Source of the DNA: Bradyrhizobium sp. 186
GTDB taxonomy: Bacteria > Pseudomonadota > Alphaproteobacteria > Rhizobiales > Xanthobacteraceae
DNA length: 64,000 nucleotides
Assembly (NCBI RefSeq): GCF_023101685.1
Contig: NZ_CP082164.1
Span: forward strand, 2,232,001-2,296,000
Reading direction: 5' to 3'
Positions 27,288 through 36,543 of this stretch are shown here, one piece after another; position 1 is the stretch's first letter; every line of letters starts with the position of its first letter. The notes under the pieces are model-generated. The model was not told where the DNA came from. It searched no databases and worked only from the letters and a program-made list of their open reading frames with translations. Made by a program: the position numbers and the translations under genes.

Positions 27288-30200
27288 ATGCTCAAAGCTT
27301 GGCGAAGATTGGCTCGTTCGCCGGGATCGTCCGTGACGATCCTAGGCCTGCTGTTTTCGGCAGCCATCGTGGCATCGTTTCTCGTTGATCTCGGTGCCCG
27401 CTATCGCGAGGCTATCGCATCTGCGCAAACCGACGCTCTCAACCTCGCCGCCATCTTGGCCGAGCACGCCGCGGTGACGTTCGAAGACATCGATCGCGTC
27501 CTGCTCGAAACCGAGGCGATCCGAAAAGGCTCTCTGTCCGGAAAATACGCTGCGCCCGATGAGGGCAATGTTGCGTTGCGTCAGCTGGTCAAGAGCTCCT
27601 CTATCCTCGTTGCGGTGGGCTGGACCAATGCCTCCGGGGAAGTCATTGCTCATTCCTACGACCACGCGCCGCCGCGCAGCAACATCTCGGATATGTCGCA
27701 CTTCGTCATTCATGGCGACGATGCAAGCCGCGGTCTTTTTGTTGCGCCTCCCTATCGATCGGCCGTCAGCGACCAGTGGTTCAGCGCGGCGTCGCGTCGG
27801 TTAAACAATCCTGACGGAAGCTTTGCCGGAATCGTCACGGCCCCGCTGGATCTGTCCTTTCTACTCAAGATCTACCGCAAGATCGATCTCGGCGGTGATG
27901 GCTCCGTCGTCCTGTTTCACCGCACTGGACGGATTCTGGCGCGGGTGCCGGAGCAGAAGAACGTCCTCGGGATGTCGCTCGCAGGCGGCCCGCTCTTTAC
28001 CCGGTATCTGCCGGCATCCGATGCGGGCTCCTATGAATTGACAAGTCCGGTTGATGGCGTTGCCCGCATCGCTGGTTACAAGGCAGTCAGCGGACTGCCG
28101 CTGGTCATGATCGTGACCTACGCCCGCAGCCACGTGTTGCAGCCGTGGTACCGGCATCTCTATATCTTCGGCCCGCTGGCTGCTGCGATCGTCATCGTCA
28201 TCCTGGTTGGCACATGGCTGCTGCGGCGGCAGACCAATGCGCTTGCGGAGATGAATGCACTTTTCGACGCCGCATTGAGCAATATGCCGCATGGGCTCAG
28301 CATGTTCGATGCGGACGAGAAGCTTCTGATTGCGAACGGTCGTTACCGCGAGATGTATGAGCTCACGGAAGCACAGGTGGAGCCAGGCACGCGGCTCAGC
28401 AGCATCGTTCGCTGCTACAAGCCGGCGGGAGGCGATCTCGATCTGGATGAATTTCTCGAGGGCGTAAAGCAACGGACACCCCGGATCATCACGCTCGCCG
28501 ATGGTCGCACCATCTCGATCCTGCGCACGCCGATGCAGAACGGCGGCTGGGTTGCGACCCATCAGGATATCACGGAGAAGCGGCACGACGAGACGCTGCT
28601 GGCTGAACACGCGGCCGAGCTGAAACGCACCAATACCCGGTTCGACGTTGCCATCAGCAACATGTCGCAGGGCCTCTGTCTGTTTGATGCGGAAAAGAAT
28701 CTCGTCATCTCAAACAGCCGCTATCAGCAGATGTATGATTTGCCGGACGAGCTCGTCAGGCCCGGCACGCCGCTGCAACGGATATTGCGGCACTACGCAG
28801 ATCGCGGCGAAGCTGACCAGAAAATGACGGTGGATCAGCATCTCCGGAAGATGCCGACCCAGCGGCAGCAGGACTATCAACTGAAAAGCAACCGACAGGT
28901 CCTGATTCAGCGCAAGCCGTTGCCGGACGGTGGCTGGGTCGCAACGCATGAAGACGTCACCGAACAGAAGCGCGGCGAGCAAATGCTGGCCGAAAAAGCC
29001 GCGGAACTGGAGGCCATCAATCTTCGCTTCGACGCCGCCCTCAACAACATGTCCCAGGGACTTTGCATGTTCGATGCGGACCAGAGGGTCGTGGTATCGA
29101 ACGCGCGCTATGGCGCAATCTACCATATTGGCCGCGACCAGATAAAACCCGGAACCACGCTGGCGCAAATTCTCGAATATCGTCGCGAGAACGGCACGCA
29201 TTTCGTCGGCGTCGCGCCGGACGTCTATCTCCGCCAGAACGTGAAACAGCTCAGCGAGATCCGGGAAATCGCGGACGGGCGCGTGGTCGCGATTGCGCGC
29301 CACATGATGCAGGATGGCGGCTGGCTCACGACCCACGAGGACATTACCGATCGGGCGAGAAACGAGAAGCGCATCGCGTATCTGGCGCAGCACGATCTGC
29401 TCACTGGTCTGGCGAACCGCGCCGTCTTTTCGGAGAAGCTCGACGAAGCTGCAAAGCGATTGCAGCGTCATGGCACGACATTTACCGTTCTGATGCTCGA
29501 TCTCGACAGGTTCAAGATTGTGAACGATACGCTTGGTCACGCTGCGGGCGACCAGTTGCTGGTCGAGGTGGCACGGCGACTGAGTTCATCGCTGCGGGAT
29601 ACGGACGTGCTGGCGCGCCTCGGCGGCGACGAGTTCGCCATCATCCAGGAGAACGAAAAAAATCAGAACGAGGGCGCGATTGCTCTCGCCCTGAGGATCA
29701 TCGGCCTGATCGACCAACCCCTCGATCTTGGCAGCAACCGTGTCAGCGTTGGTACCAGCATTGGAATTGCCTTCGCGCCGCAGCACGGCGCCGACGCCGA
29801 GACATTGCTACAGAAGGCGGATGTCGCGCTTTATGCGACGAAATCCGGCGGCCGAAACGATTTCCGCATCTTCCAGCCGGAAATGACGGAAGCTGCCGAC
29901 ACACAGAAGTTGATGGAAGGTGAACTGCGGGAGGCGATGACTCGCAATGAGTTCGAGCTGCACTACCAGCCGGTAACCGACGCCAGGACGCGCGCGATGA
30001 CTAGCCTGGAATGCTTCGTGCGCTGGCATCACCCTTCGAAGGGCTTGCTGGCGCCTTCGCAGTTCCTTGATGCCGCCGAGCACGCCGGATTGATGCTGCC
30101 GCTCGGTGAATGGATCTTGCGACAGGCCTGCCTGGATGCGGCTGCCTGGCCGGCCCACATCAAGGTCGCCGTCAACATGAGCGCCGTCCAGTTCCACCGG

Positions 30201-30674
30201 AGCAACGTGCTCGACATTGTCCTGTGCGCGCTGGTCGAGTCGGGGTTATCGCCCGAACGCCTCGAACTCGAAATACCGGACGCTGCGCTCCTGGACGGGA
30301 ATCCGGCGGCTCACTTGCTCCTGGTCCGACAACTGAAGAACCTTGGCGTTGGCGTTGTCCTCGACAATTGCGGTGTGGGCTATTCCGCGGCCAGCTACCT
30401 CCAGAGCTTCCCGTTCACCAAGTTCAAGATCGACCGGGCGATCGTGCAGGGCTGCACGACGCGAAGGGATTGCGCCGCGGTTGTCGCCGCTGCCGTCGCA
30501 TTGGCGCGCGGTCTCGATGTCGTCACGGTGGCCAAGGGGGTCGAGAACCGTGCGCAGTTCGAGGCCCTGCTTGCGGCAGGAGTGGACTACGTGCAGGGCT
30601 ATCTGATCGGGCGGCCCGTGCCGAATTCCGAAATCAGTTTCGAATCGCCGTTGCCGGCGCAGAATGTCGCGTAG
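27288..30674 (+). CDS. Membrane sensor with PDC, three PAS domains, GGDEF and degenerate EAL
   Basis: 1128 residues. Membrane helices at about 15-35 and 290-312 flank a periplasmic PDC-like sensor. Three tandem PAS modules follow, each starting with RFD.A..NM..GL (or FDAALSNMPHGL) and FDA, at about 320, 447 and 575. GGDEF at about 780 is intact (RLGGDEF) with an upstream inhibitory RxxD site. The EAL domain (about 875-1115) is altered: ECFVRW for EALLRW, EIPD for ELTE, DNCGVG for DDFGTG, AKGVE for AEGVE. I expect cyclic di-GMP synthesis, with the EAL domain binding or inert. It is followed by a DUF2336 gene. Confidence 0.92.
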   Translation: MLKAWRRLARSPGSSVTILGLLFSAAIVASFLVDLGARYREAIASAQTDALNLAAILAEHAAVTFEDIDRVLLETEAIRKGSLSGKYAAPDEGNVALRQLVKSSSILVAVGWTNASGEVIAHSYDHAPPRSNISDMSHFVIHGDDASRGLFVAPPYRSAVSDQWFSAASRRLNNPDGSFAGIVTAPLDLSFLLKIYRKIDLGGDGSVVLFHRTGRILARVPEQKNVLGMSLAGGPLFTRYLPASDAGSYELTSPVDGVARIAGYKAVSGLPLVMIVTYARSHVLQPWYRHLYIFGPLAAAIVIVILVGTWLLRRQTNALAEMNALFDAALSNMPHGLSMFDADEKLLIANGRYREMYELTEAQVEPGTRLSSIVRCYKPAGGDLDLDEFLEGVKQRTPRIITLADGRTISILRTPMQNGGWVATHQDITEKRHDETLLAEHAAELKRTNTRFDVAISNMSQGLCLFDAEKNLVISNSRYQQMYDLPDELVRPGTPLQRILRHYADRGEADQKMTVDQHLRKMPTQRQQDYQLKSNRQVLIQRKPLPDGGWVATHEDVTEQKRGEQMLAEKAAELEAINLRFDAALNNMSQGLCMFDADQRVVVSNARYGAIYHIGRDQIKPGTTLAQILEYRRENGTHFVGVAPDVYLRQNVKQLSEIREIADGRVVAIARHMMQDGGWLTTHEDITDRARNEKRIAYLAQHDLLTGLANRAVFSEKLDEAAKRLQRHGTTFTVLMLDLDRFKIVNDTLGHAAGDQLLVEVARRLSSSLRDTDVLARLGGDEFAIIQENEKNQNEGAIALALRIIGLIDQPLDLGSNRVSVGTSIGIAFAPQHGADAETLLQKADVALYATKSGGRNDFRIFQPEMTEAADTQKLMEGELREAMTRNEFELHYQPVTDARTRAMTSLECFVRWHHPSKGLLAPSQFLDAAEHAGLMLPLGEWILRQACLDAAAWPAHIKVAVNMSAVQFHRSNVLDIVLCALVESGLSPERLELEIPDAALLDGNPAAHLLLVRQLKNLGVGVVLDNCGVGYSAASYLQSFPFTKFKIDRAIVQGCTTRRDCAAVVAAAVALARGLDVVTVAKGVENRAQFEALLAAGVDYVQGYLIGRPVPNSEISFESPLPAQNVA

Positions 30675-30725
30675 TCTCATGAGCCCCGTTGGAACACGGC
30701 TGGCTCCGCGTCCAGGACACAAAAG

Positions 30726-31826
30726 ATGAACTTGGAGAACGGCCTGATCGATCAACTCGAGACGGCGCTGGCGAGCCGGGAGCTGTCGAAGCGCGCCGAG
30801 CTCCTGCGACACGTTGCCGATCTCTTCGAGTTCGGCTCGGGCAAGTTCACGGATCAGCAGATCGATCTGTTCGACGAGGTGATGAGCTCGCTGCTTCAGA
30901 ATATCGAACGCGCCGCCCGCGCGGCCTTCGGAAGCCGGCTTTCCAGATTGTCCGACGCGCCCCGTCGGACGATTCGCTTGCTGGCGTTTGATGACGCGCC
31001 CGAAGTGGCCGCGCCGGTCCTCGAGCACTCGCCGCGCCTCGACGAGGCGACCTTGGCGGCGAATGCGCGGACCAAGAGCGAGGACCACCTGCTGGCAATC
31101 GCCGGACGCAGCCAGTTGACGGAACCCGTCACCGATGTCCTCGTCGAACGCGGCAGCAACGATGTTGCCGCACGGGTCGCCGGCAATGTTGGCGCCAGAT
31201 TCTCGACTCAGGGAATTTCCAAGCTCGTCGGGCGGGCGCGGGACAATGGTGCGCTCGCCATGTGCATCTGGGCCCGACCCGATATTCCGCGCGAGACCCT
31301 GCTGAAGTTGTTCGTCCATGCATCCGAGATGGTGAGATGCAAGCTGGAGGCAGCCGATCCCCGCCAGGCAGCCGTGATCCGGAGTGCAATTGCGGAGGGC
31401 TCCGATGAACTGCAAACGATGGCGCGCGCAGGCTCCAGCGAGCACGCCCGGGCGTTGGCCGAGGTGAGGTCCCTGCATTCGGGCGGGCAACTGGACGAGG
31501 CACGAGTGCTCGGCTTCATCGGGGAGCGAAGCTTCGACAAGACCGCCGTCGCGCTGTCGCTCATGAGCGACCTGCCAATCGGAGCGATCGAGCGTGCGCT
31601 GGTCCGCTCTCAGACCGAGCAGATTCTCATCCTCGCGAAAGCAATCGGTCTATCCTGGGACACGACGAAGGCGATCTTGACGTTTCAGCCCGGTTCGGCC
31701 CACGAGGCGCGAGAGGGATTGGAGCAGTGCTTTGCGAGCTTCCTCCGGTTGAATCCAAATACCGCGAAGGCCGCGCTCCAATTCTACCGGCTTCGCGAGC
31801 GTGCCGGCCAGGATCCTGTTCACTAG
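30726..31826 (+). CDS. DUF2336 domain-containing protein (copy 2)
   Basis: 366 residues, soluble, paralogous to the protein at 30-1154. The shared order of motifs includes RLLAFDDAPEVAAPVLEHS, HLLAIAGRSQL, VTDVLVERG and GARFS, and both C-termini end in an A.LKFY or A.LQFYR..R segment. It starts 51 bases after the GGDEF/EAL gene, suggesting co-transcription and a possible link to cyclic di-GMP output. The family function is unknown. Confidence 0.85.
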   Translation: MNLENGLIDQLETALASRELSKRAELLRHVADLFEFGSGKFTDQQIDLFDEVMSSLLQNIERAARAAFGSRLSRLSDAPRRTIRLLAFDDAPEVAAPVLEHSPRLDEATLAANARTKSEDHLLAIAGRSQLTEPVTDVLVERGSNDVAARVAGNVGARFSTQGISKLVGRARDNGALAMCIWARPDIPRETLLKLFVHASEMVRCKLEAADPRQAAVIRSAIAEGSDELQTMARAGSSEHARALAEVRSLHSGGQLDEARVLGFIGERSFDKTAVALSLMSDLPIGAIERALVRSQTEQILILAKAIGLSWDTTKAILTFQPGSAHEAREGLEQCFASFLRLNPNTAKAALQFYRLRERAGQDPVH

Positions 31827-32272
31827 CGGAGGCAAACCAAAAATTAAGTGCTCATCCGGTATATTCGATCCGAGATGAGGTGGACGCCTCGCCGCTCGCA
31901 TCTCCTCTCAAGCTTTGTTGCTTCATTTAAACTCTTCGATGTTTGAAGCCCGCGCTCAAGACGAAGAACTGACGCTTAAAGCACATTCTTGGTCTCGCGT
32001 CGTTCCTCAATCCCTTCTTTCGCGTCCGACCCGCAAAACCCTAGCGTCTTCAGGGTCAAAGATTCGGCTATTCATCCGTATTCTGATCGTGCAATGATCC
32101 GTGCAGCGCGACGTTCGCGTGCCGCTTCATCCTAAGAATTGACACCGGCTGCACCTTCTTATGGTGCGTCGCGCGTGCAAAAACCGTCATCGGTGCGCGC
32201 CCTGAGAACCCGGCAGCATTGCGCAGCCCTGCTGTCCTCTTGCATGATTGGGGGAACCAGAGGGGGAAACAC
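31827..32272. other. Intergenic region, 446 bases
   Basis: No convincing gene: short open frames here lack ribosome-binding sites and family features. The base composition looks less GC-rich than the neighbours. TTGACA at 32139 with TATGGT 15 bases downstream is a weak candidate promoter for the SDR gene. Confidence 0.5.
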
Positions 32273-33124
32273 ATGCGATCTGTCGTCGTCACCGGCGCGT
32301 CCACCGGCATTGGCTGGGCCACTGCAAAATTCCTGATCGGGCGCGGCTATCGCGTCTTCGGCAGCGTCCGAAAGCAGGCCGACGCCGACCGGCTCTCGGG
32401 CGAATTCGGCGCCAGCTTCACGCCATTGCTGTTCGATGTCACCGATGAAGCCGCAGTGCTGGCCGCCGCGCGCCAGGTGCGCGAGGCGCTGAATGGCGAG
32501 ACGCTGGCCGGCCTCGTCAACAATGCCGGCATCGCGGTCGCCGGTCCCGTGCTCGAATTATCGGCCGATGATTTCCGCCGCCAGATGGACATCAATGTCA
32601 TCGGTCCGGTGATCGCCACGCAAGCCTTCGGGCCGCTGCTCGGCGCCGATCCGTCGCTGAAGGGGCCGAAGGGCCGGATCGTGATGATCAGCTCGGTCGC
32701 GGGCAAGAACGGCAACCCGCTGTCGGCGCCTTACTGTACCTCCAAGCACGCCATCGAGGGCCTCTCGGAGAGCCTGCGCCGCGAGCTGATGCTGTTCGGC
32801 ATCGACGTCATCATCGTTGCCCCCGGCGCGGTGAAGACGCCGATCTGGAGCAAGGCCGAACAGATTGATCTCTCCGTGTACCAGAACTCGCCCTATCTTC
32901 CGGCGCTGAACAAGGTCATGGCGTTCATGATGGAGCTTGGCGCGAAGGGCCTGCACGCCGAGCGCATCGCCGAAATCGTGTTCGAGGCGCTGACTGCCGC
33001 AAGCCCCAAGGTGCGCTACCAGATCACGCCGGACCGGCTGCGCCATCTGATCGGGGCCGTGCTGCCGAAACGGACGCTCGACCGCATCATCGCCAAGCGC
33101 CTCGGGTTGCTGCCGCAGGGCTGA
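32273..33124 (+). CDS. Short-chain dehydrogenase/reductase
   Basis: 283 residues, classical SDR. The cofactor motif TGASTGIG lies at about residues 7-14, NNAGIA near 85, the catalytic serine in MISSVAG, and the YCTSK motif near 160. PGAVKTPIW follows. The substrate is unknown; this branch includes retinol- and steroid-type dehydrogenases. AGAGGGGGAAAC precedes the ATG at 32273. It converges with the next gene. Confidence 0.88.
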   Translation: MRSVVVTGASTGIGWATAKFLIGRGYRVFGSVRKQADADRLSGEFGASFTPLLFDVTDEAAVLAAARQVREALNGETLAGLVNNAGIAVAGPVLELSADDFRRQMDINVIGPVIATQAFGPLLGADPSLKGPKGRIVMISSVAGKNGNPLSAPYCTSKHAIEGLSESLRRELMLFGIDVIIVAPGAVKTPIWSKAEQIDLSVYQNSPYLPALNKVMAFMMELGAKGLHAERIAEIVFEALTAASPKVRYQITPDRLRHLIGAVLPKRTLDRIIAKRLGLLPQG

Positions 33125-33133
33125 GCCCGCTGC

Positions 33134-33754
33134 TCAGCTTGCCTCGGCCGTCCGTCCGCGCGGAAGGGCGGCCATCGCGATCAGCCGCAGTGCGATCACT
33201 GCGAGGAGCGGAACGAGGAACGCAGCATAGAGCGGCATTGCCGGCACGCGCTTGCCGAATGACACCATGAACTGGAACCAGAGATAGTAGCCGCCCGTGA
33301 GGTGCAGCGCGCGCCAGGCGCGCGGCCCGATCAGCGCGGCGGTGCGGTCGAACGAGGTCGCGCTCATGGCGATGATGAACGCATATCCGATGCTGCCGAA
33401 GATGTAGGAGGCGGCCGAAGTCGCCTCCGCAAAACCGGTAGGATCCATTTGGGCGAATATGACGATCGCAACTGCGTGGATGGCGTGCGAGGCCGCGAAG
33501 CTCAGGCCCAGATAGCGCCGGTTGCGGCGCTGCCAGCGCGTCCACGCGTTGGGCCAGAGCCGCGCCAGCGCGGCGGCTCCGAAGGCGAGGCAGAAAAGGA
33601 GCAGAGAGCTGCGCGCCGTGAAGCGGATCACCATGCGCACGCCCTCGACCTCGAACTGTCGCATCGAGGCGATCCATACGCTCAGCACGACCAAGCTCAC
33701 GCTGAGGACGGCAAGCAGCCGCCAGCCTTCGAACCAGCTTTGACGTCGTGACAT
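33134..33754 (-). CDS. Ferric reductase-like transmembrane protein
   Basis: 206 residues with about six membrane helices. Histidines on neighbouring helices (SFAASHAIHAVAIVIFA and WRALHLTGGYYLWFQF) suggest haem ligation as in ferric reductase-like/MsrQ membrane proteins; no flavin or NAD domain is attached. GAAGGAGAT lies about nine bases before the ATG at 33754. It diverges from a TetR-type gene across two copies of a palindromic operator, which probably control it. Electron-transfer function is an inference. Confidence 0.65.
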   Translation of the reverse strand: MSRRQSWFEGWRLLAVLSVSLVVLSVWIASMRQFEVEGVRMVIRFTARSSLLLFCLAFGAAALARLWPNAWTRWQRRNRRYLGLSFAASHAIHAVAIVIFAQMDPTGFAEATSAASYIFGSIGYAFIIAMSATSFDRTAALIGPRAWRALHLTGGYYLWFQFMVSFGKRVPAMPLYAAFLVPLLAVIALRLIAMAALPRGRTAEAS

Positions 33755-33774
33755 GGCAGCGATCTCCTTCGTTA

Positions 33775-33791
33775 TGTAATCATCGATTACA
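33775..33791. promoter_or_regulatory. Operator copy 1
   Basis: TGTAATCATCGATTACA: 7-base perfect arms TGTAATC and GATTACA around ATC. It lies 20 bases upstream of the ferric reductase-like start codon. It is the exact reverse complement of the second copy at 33818-33834. It is probably bound by the divergently encoded TetR-type regulator. Confidence 0.75.
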
Positions 33792-33817
33792 TTTCGAGGT
33801 GACCCGGCCGTCAATGG

Positions 33818-33834
33818 TGTAATCGATGATTACA
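33818..33834. promoter_or_regulatory. Operator copy 2
   Basis: TGTAATCGATGATTACA, the exact reverse complement of copy 1, with centres 43 bases apart (about four helical turns). It lies 29 bases upstream of the ATG at 33864 of the TetR-type gene. The pairing suggests autoregulation together with control of the divergent gene. Confidence 0.75.
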
Positions 33835-33863
33835 TTCACGTTTGGGTGATGCTAGAAGGCTCT

Positions 33864-34527
33864 ATGCCCACCAGCCCCACATCTAAGCTCCGCCCCGCCC
33901 CCGCCCCGCCGCCGCGCAGCTGAAGCCCGGCCCTATCACCACGGCGACCTCCGCCGGGTCCTGATAGACGCTGCGCTGCAACTCGCGGCCGAGGGCGCCG
34001 AGGTCTCCGTGCGCGAGGCCGCGCGCCGCGCCGCCGTGTCGCCGGGGGCGCCGTTCCGGCACTTTCCCAACCGCGATGCCTTGATGGCCGCGGCGGCAGA
34101 GGAGGCGCAGCGGCGCTTTCGTGTCGAGATCGAGGCGGCGCTGGGCCAGATGCCGTCCGCCGACCCGCTCGCCCGTTTCCGCGCCTTCGGCCTTGCCTAT
34201 TTGCGCTGGGCGATACGCAATCCCGCGCATTTCGAGATCATCTCGACGGGGCGCTACTTTGCCCATGGCGGTTCCGCTGAGCTCTCGCGGGACAATGCGG
34301 AGCTGATCGCGCTGACGGAGCAGATGCTGACTGATGCGGCGGAGCAGGGCTTGTTGCGGTCGACGGACCTCAAGCGCATCCAGATCGCGGGCCGCGCCTT
34401 GGTCTACGGTTTTGCCCGGATGAATCTCGATGGCCACTTTCCGCGTTGGGGAGTGGAGCAGGGCGAGATCGAGCGGATGGCGGAAGGGATGATCGACCTG
34501 TTCATCGCAGGGATCTCGAAGCCCTAG
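33864..34527 (+). pseudogene. TetR family regulator with an apparent one-base frameshift near its start
   Basis: The TetR helix-turn-helix region is plain (RPYHHGDLRRVLIDAALQL, then REAARRAAVSPGAPFRHFPNRDALM), followed by a ligand domain to 34527. The only nearby ATG (33864, MPTSPTSKLRPAP) is one frame off and stops at 33921. In the TetR frame there is no ATG, GTG or TTG between the TAG at 33853 and GTG 34009, which would remove half of the DNA-binding domain. One extra base in the C-rich tract at 33891-33910 would explain it. Either a real lesion or a sequencing error. Confidence 0.7.
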
Positions 34528-34551
34528 CGCGGGCCTGATCTGCTCGGCCTC

Positions 34552-34592
34552 GCCCTTCGAGATGCCTGCTGGTGCAGGCTCCTCAGTGAGGG
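34552..34592. repeat. Short degenerate intergenic repeat
   Basis: CCCTTCGAGATGCCTGC followed by GCAGGCTCCTCAGTGAGG resembles a common rhizobial intergenic hairpin (CCTTCGAGAC...CTCCTCAGG type). The central stem GCCTGC/GCAGGC is perfect. It lies just after the TetR gene. Confidence 0.45.
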
Positions 34593-34802
34593 GATGGAAT
34601 TGGATGTGGGGCGCGCGAGGCACCCGCCCCTTCGCCGCCCGCTAACATTAAGCGAAGGTCGGACCGCGGCACACGTTGCTTGTCCGTGACCATTCAATTA
34701 CAGTTTTATGACACGGTGCAGGCCTTCCGGCTGCGCCGAACGCCGCAGGCCCGGTCAGCCGGCTCGGCATTACCGCGCCGGACCAGCTGTTGCGTGTCGT
34801 CG

Positions 34803-36515
34803 ATGGCGTCCGCGCCCAATCCAGGTCCTTCCGCCACGACCGCTGTGTTGGCGAGCGTTGCCGCGCTCGGCATCTGGCGCCTGCTGGCGGTGGCCGCGCC
34901 CCATTTCGCAGCCCTGGCGCTGATGTACGAGACCGAGACCGATTTCGGCGCGCGGCTGTCTTTCGTGCTGGCCTGGGGCATCCTCAACTTCTTCTGGATC
35001 ACGCTGCTGCGGCGGCCCGCACTCTCGGGCGCGCTGTCGCTGACCATGGTCGTGGTGCTGGTGCTGCTGTCGCGGCTCAAGCACGACGTCGTGCAGATGA
35101 CGGTGAACTTCATCGACCTGATGATGATCGACCGCGACACCGTCGCCTTCCTGTTCACGATCTTCCCGAACCTGCGCTGGTCGGTGATCCTGGCCGGCCT
35201 CGTCACGCTGCCGCTGATGTATGCGCTGTGGTGGCTCGACCCGTTCCGCATCCGCCGCTTGCCGGCGCTTGCCTCCATGCTCGCCTGTGTCGCCGCACTC
35301 GTCGGCTATTCGCTCTATCATCCGGACGAGGCCTGGCGCGGCTATTACGACGACGGCTATCTCTCGAAATTCTTCCGCTCCGGCGTCAGCGCGGTCTCCG
35401 ACTTCGCGCAATACGGTTTCATGGAGTCGGCGGCCTCGACCAATGAACGGCTCAACATGCCGCTGGTCGACGCCTGCCATCCCGCGGGTCGCCGGCCGAA
35501 CATCATCATGGTCCATGATGAATCGAGCTTCGACATTCGCGCCGCGCAGGGCATCAAGGTGCCGCCGGGCTATGGCAGCCATTTCAAGTCCCATGACGGC
35601 AGGCAGCGCACGTTTCTGGCCGAGAGCAATGGTGGGCCGAGCTGGTTCACCGAATACAACGTATTGGCCGGCCTCTCCTCGCGCTCGTTTGGCCGGTTCG
35701 CCTATTTCGTGACGCGCATTGCGACGGGCCGCGTCGAGCGCGGCCTGCCGCTGGCGCTACGCCGCTGCGGCTACGACACCATGTCGCTCTATCCCGCCTA
35801 CGGCGCCTTCATGAGCGCGCGCAGTTTTCAGCTCACCACCGGCATCGAGCGCTTCTACGACGCAAAGGATCTCGGTGCGAAGGATGTCGAGCCGGACGGC
35901 TTCTTCTACGACAAGGCGCTCCAGCTGATGGGGGCGCGGACGCCGAACAAGCCGCTGTTCACCTTCATCTATCTCGGCGCCAATCATTTCCCTTGGGAGA
36001 CGCGCTTCCGCCCCGACCTGATGCCGAACTGGCGCGCACCTGGCAATACGCCCTCCATCGACGAATATCTGCGCCGGCAGGCGATGAGCGCCGAGCAGTA
36101 CAAGGCCTTCATCGCCGGCTTGAAGAAGTCCTTTCCAGGCGAGCCGTTCCTGATCGTGCGCTATGGCGACCATCAGCCGGAGTTCGCACCGCAGATCCTC
36201 GAGCCGGGGCTCGATGAAGGCGCCATCGGCAAGAAGCTCGACGGCTATGATCCGCGTCTCTACGGGACCTATTACGCGATCGACGCCGTCAATTTCGAAC
36301 CGGTCAAGAGCGATGCGGTGATGGACACGGTCGACGGTCCCTATCTGCCCCTGGTGATCCAGGAAGCTGCCGGCATTCCGCTCGATCCGTCCTTCGCCGA
36401 GCAGAAGGAGATCATGCTCCGCTGCAAGGGCATGTTCTACGCCTGCAAGGACGGCGCCGAGGCGCGGCGACTCAACCGGCTGCTGATCAATGCGGGGATG
36501 ATCCGCGGGCTGTAG
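34803..36515 (+). CDS. Membrane-anchored sulfatase-like/phosphoglycerol transferase-type enzyme
   Basis: About 570 residues. The N-terminal region has five or so membrane helices, and the C-terminal half is a periplasmic alkaline phosphatase-superfamily domain. Visible blocks are PNIIMVHDESSFDI (expected metal and nucleophile region), FTFIYLGANHFPW and VRYGDHQPEF (metal-binding His/Asp). This architecture is shared by LtaS-, OpgB- and EptA-type transferases that modify lipids or glycans in the envelope. Substrate unknown. An upstream in-frame TTG at 34680 is possible, but the ATG at 34803 begins just before the first helix. Confidence 0.8.
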   Translation: MASAPNPGPSATTAVLASVAALGIWRLLAVAAPHFAALALMYETETDFGARLSFVLAWGILNFFWITLLRRPALSGALSLTMVVVLVLLSRLKHDVVQMTVNFIDLMMIDRDTVAFLFTIFPNLRWSVILAGLVTLPLMYALWWLDPFRIRRLPALASMLACVAALVGYSLYHPDEAWRGYYDDGYLSKFFRSGVSAVSDFAQYGFMESAASTNERLNMPLVDACHPAGRRPNIIMVHDESSFDIRAAQGIKVPPGYGSHFKSHDGRQRTFLAESNGGPSWFTEYNVLAGLSSRSFGRFAYFVTRIATGRVERGLPLALRRCGYDTMSLYPAYGAFMSARSFQLTTGIERFYDAKDLGAKDVEPDGFFYDKALQLMGARTPNKPLFTFIYLGANHFPWETRFRPDLMPNWRAPGNTPSIDEYLRRQAMSAEQYKAFIAGLKKSFPGEPFLIVRYGDHQPEFAPQILEPGLDEGAIGKKLDGYDPRLYGTYYAIDAVNFEPVKSDAVMDTVDGPYLPLVIQEAAGIPLDPSFAEQKEIMLRCKGMFYACKDGAEARRLNRLLINAGMIRGL

Positions 36516-36543
36516 ACGATTGTCGCTCTGCGGCGAGCGTGGC

